Source of the DNA: CAZIPZ01 sp964541075 | Lineage (GTDB): Bacteria > Acidobacteriota > Terriglobia > 20CM-2-55-15 | NCBI GenBank assembly: GCA_964541075.1 | Contig: CAZIPZ010000097.1 | Span: 1-14,244 of the forward strand | Direction of reading: 5' to 3' | Length of the DNA: 14,244 nucleotides | Shown here: one piece after another, positions 14,057 through 14,244 of the stretch | Position numbering within the stretch: the stretch's first letter is position 1 | How the letters are laid out: each line of letters begins with the position of its first letter | Notes under the pieces: model-generated | The model's input: only the letters and a program-made list of their open reading frames with translations | Databases searched by the model: none | What the model was told of the DNA's origin: nothing | Position numbers and translations under genes: made by a program

Positions 14057-14244
14057 TCAGCGGAAAATGACGGCTGCAATTTCTGAAGCGCGGACAATGG
14101 GATCGGGTATTTTCTTCTTGGTGTTACGATCCCGTACCGCGACTCCATTATCTTCGACACACAGAATCTGAACCGATCCATCAGCTGGATGCTGGGTCAC
14201 GACGGCATGGCCATGGTCACAGGCGACCACCAGCGATGCACCCG
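14057..14244 (-). CDS. 3' end of an unidentified gene running off the right edge
   Basis: On the minus strand a frame open from the window edge (first full codon 14242-14240) reads for 61 residues to a TGA at 14059-14057, beginning GASLVVACDHGHAVVTQHP and ending RASEIAAVIFR. Codons follow a coding-like pattern (purine-rich first position, many GTC, GCC, GAT) and composition is that of a soluble protein. It has no ATG in frame inside the window, so its start and most of the gene lie beyond 14244. An overlapping 64-codon frame starting with ATG at 14181 has poorer composition and appears to be a shadow of it. No family recognised. Confidence 0.5.
   Translation of the reverse strand, partial: GASLVVACDHGHAVVTQHPADGSVQILCVEDNGVAVRDRNTKKKIPDPIVRASEIAAVIFR

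Noticed and set aside
13987..14181. 64-codon minus-strand frame starting with ATG at the right edge
   Set aside because: Its composition is unlike a protein and it overlaps the better frame that is open to the window edge; judged a shadow.

Overview
This window looks like chromosomal DNA from a free-living Gram-negative-type bacterium, most likely an Acidobacteriota member or a close relative. The lineage is an inference. It rests on the moderately GC-rich codon use (by eye), a large exported SpoIVB-type S55 peptidase beside a long exported beta-propeller protein, a signal-peptide outer-membrane barrel, and Ala/Pro-rich lipoproteins. I see no rRNA, tRNA, CRISPR array, insertion sequence, integrase or phage gene. 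No stretch longer than about 300 bases lacks a gene.

Layout. (1) 2-3486, plus strand: the 3' two thirds of secA (5' end outside the window) overlapping guaB by a few bases. (2) 3498-9636, minus strand: three exported proteins read in the order S55 peptidase, beta-propeller/Ig-like protein, M1-aminopeptidase-like protein with TPRs. The last has lost the zinc-site residues of active M1 enzymes. guaB and this cluster meet tail to tail with 11 bases between stop codons. (3) 9637-9707: an AT-rich divergent promoter region. (4) 9708-12185, plus strand: mobA (molybdenum cofactor guanylyltransferase), a small outer-membrane beta-barrel protein, and a REC-HD-GYP response regulator predicted to hydrolyse cyclic di-GMP. 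(5) 12190-14244, minus strand: a glycine-zipper lipoprotein, an M48 zinc metalloprotease just upstream of it, a small single-span membrane protein, and the 3' end of an unrecognised gene that runs off the right edge and has no start codon inside the window.

How they work together. Most genes concern the cell envelope: export (SecA), exported proteases (S55, M48), non-catalytic binding or scaffold proteins (propeller/Ig, M1-like/TPR), an outer-membrane barrel and a lipoprotein. The best candidate for an undescribed system is the minus-strand trio at 3498-9636, where a putatively active exported serine peptidase is co-encoded with a propeller/Ig protein and an apparently dead M1 peptidase carrying TPRs. 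The M48-lipoprotein pair is a second, smaller envelope module. secA, guaB and mobA are ordinary housekeeping genes.
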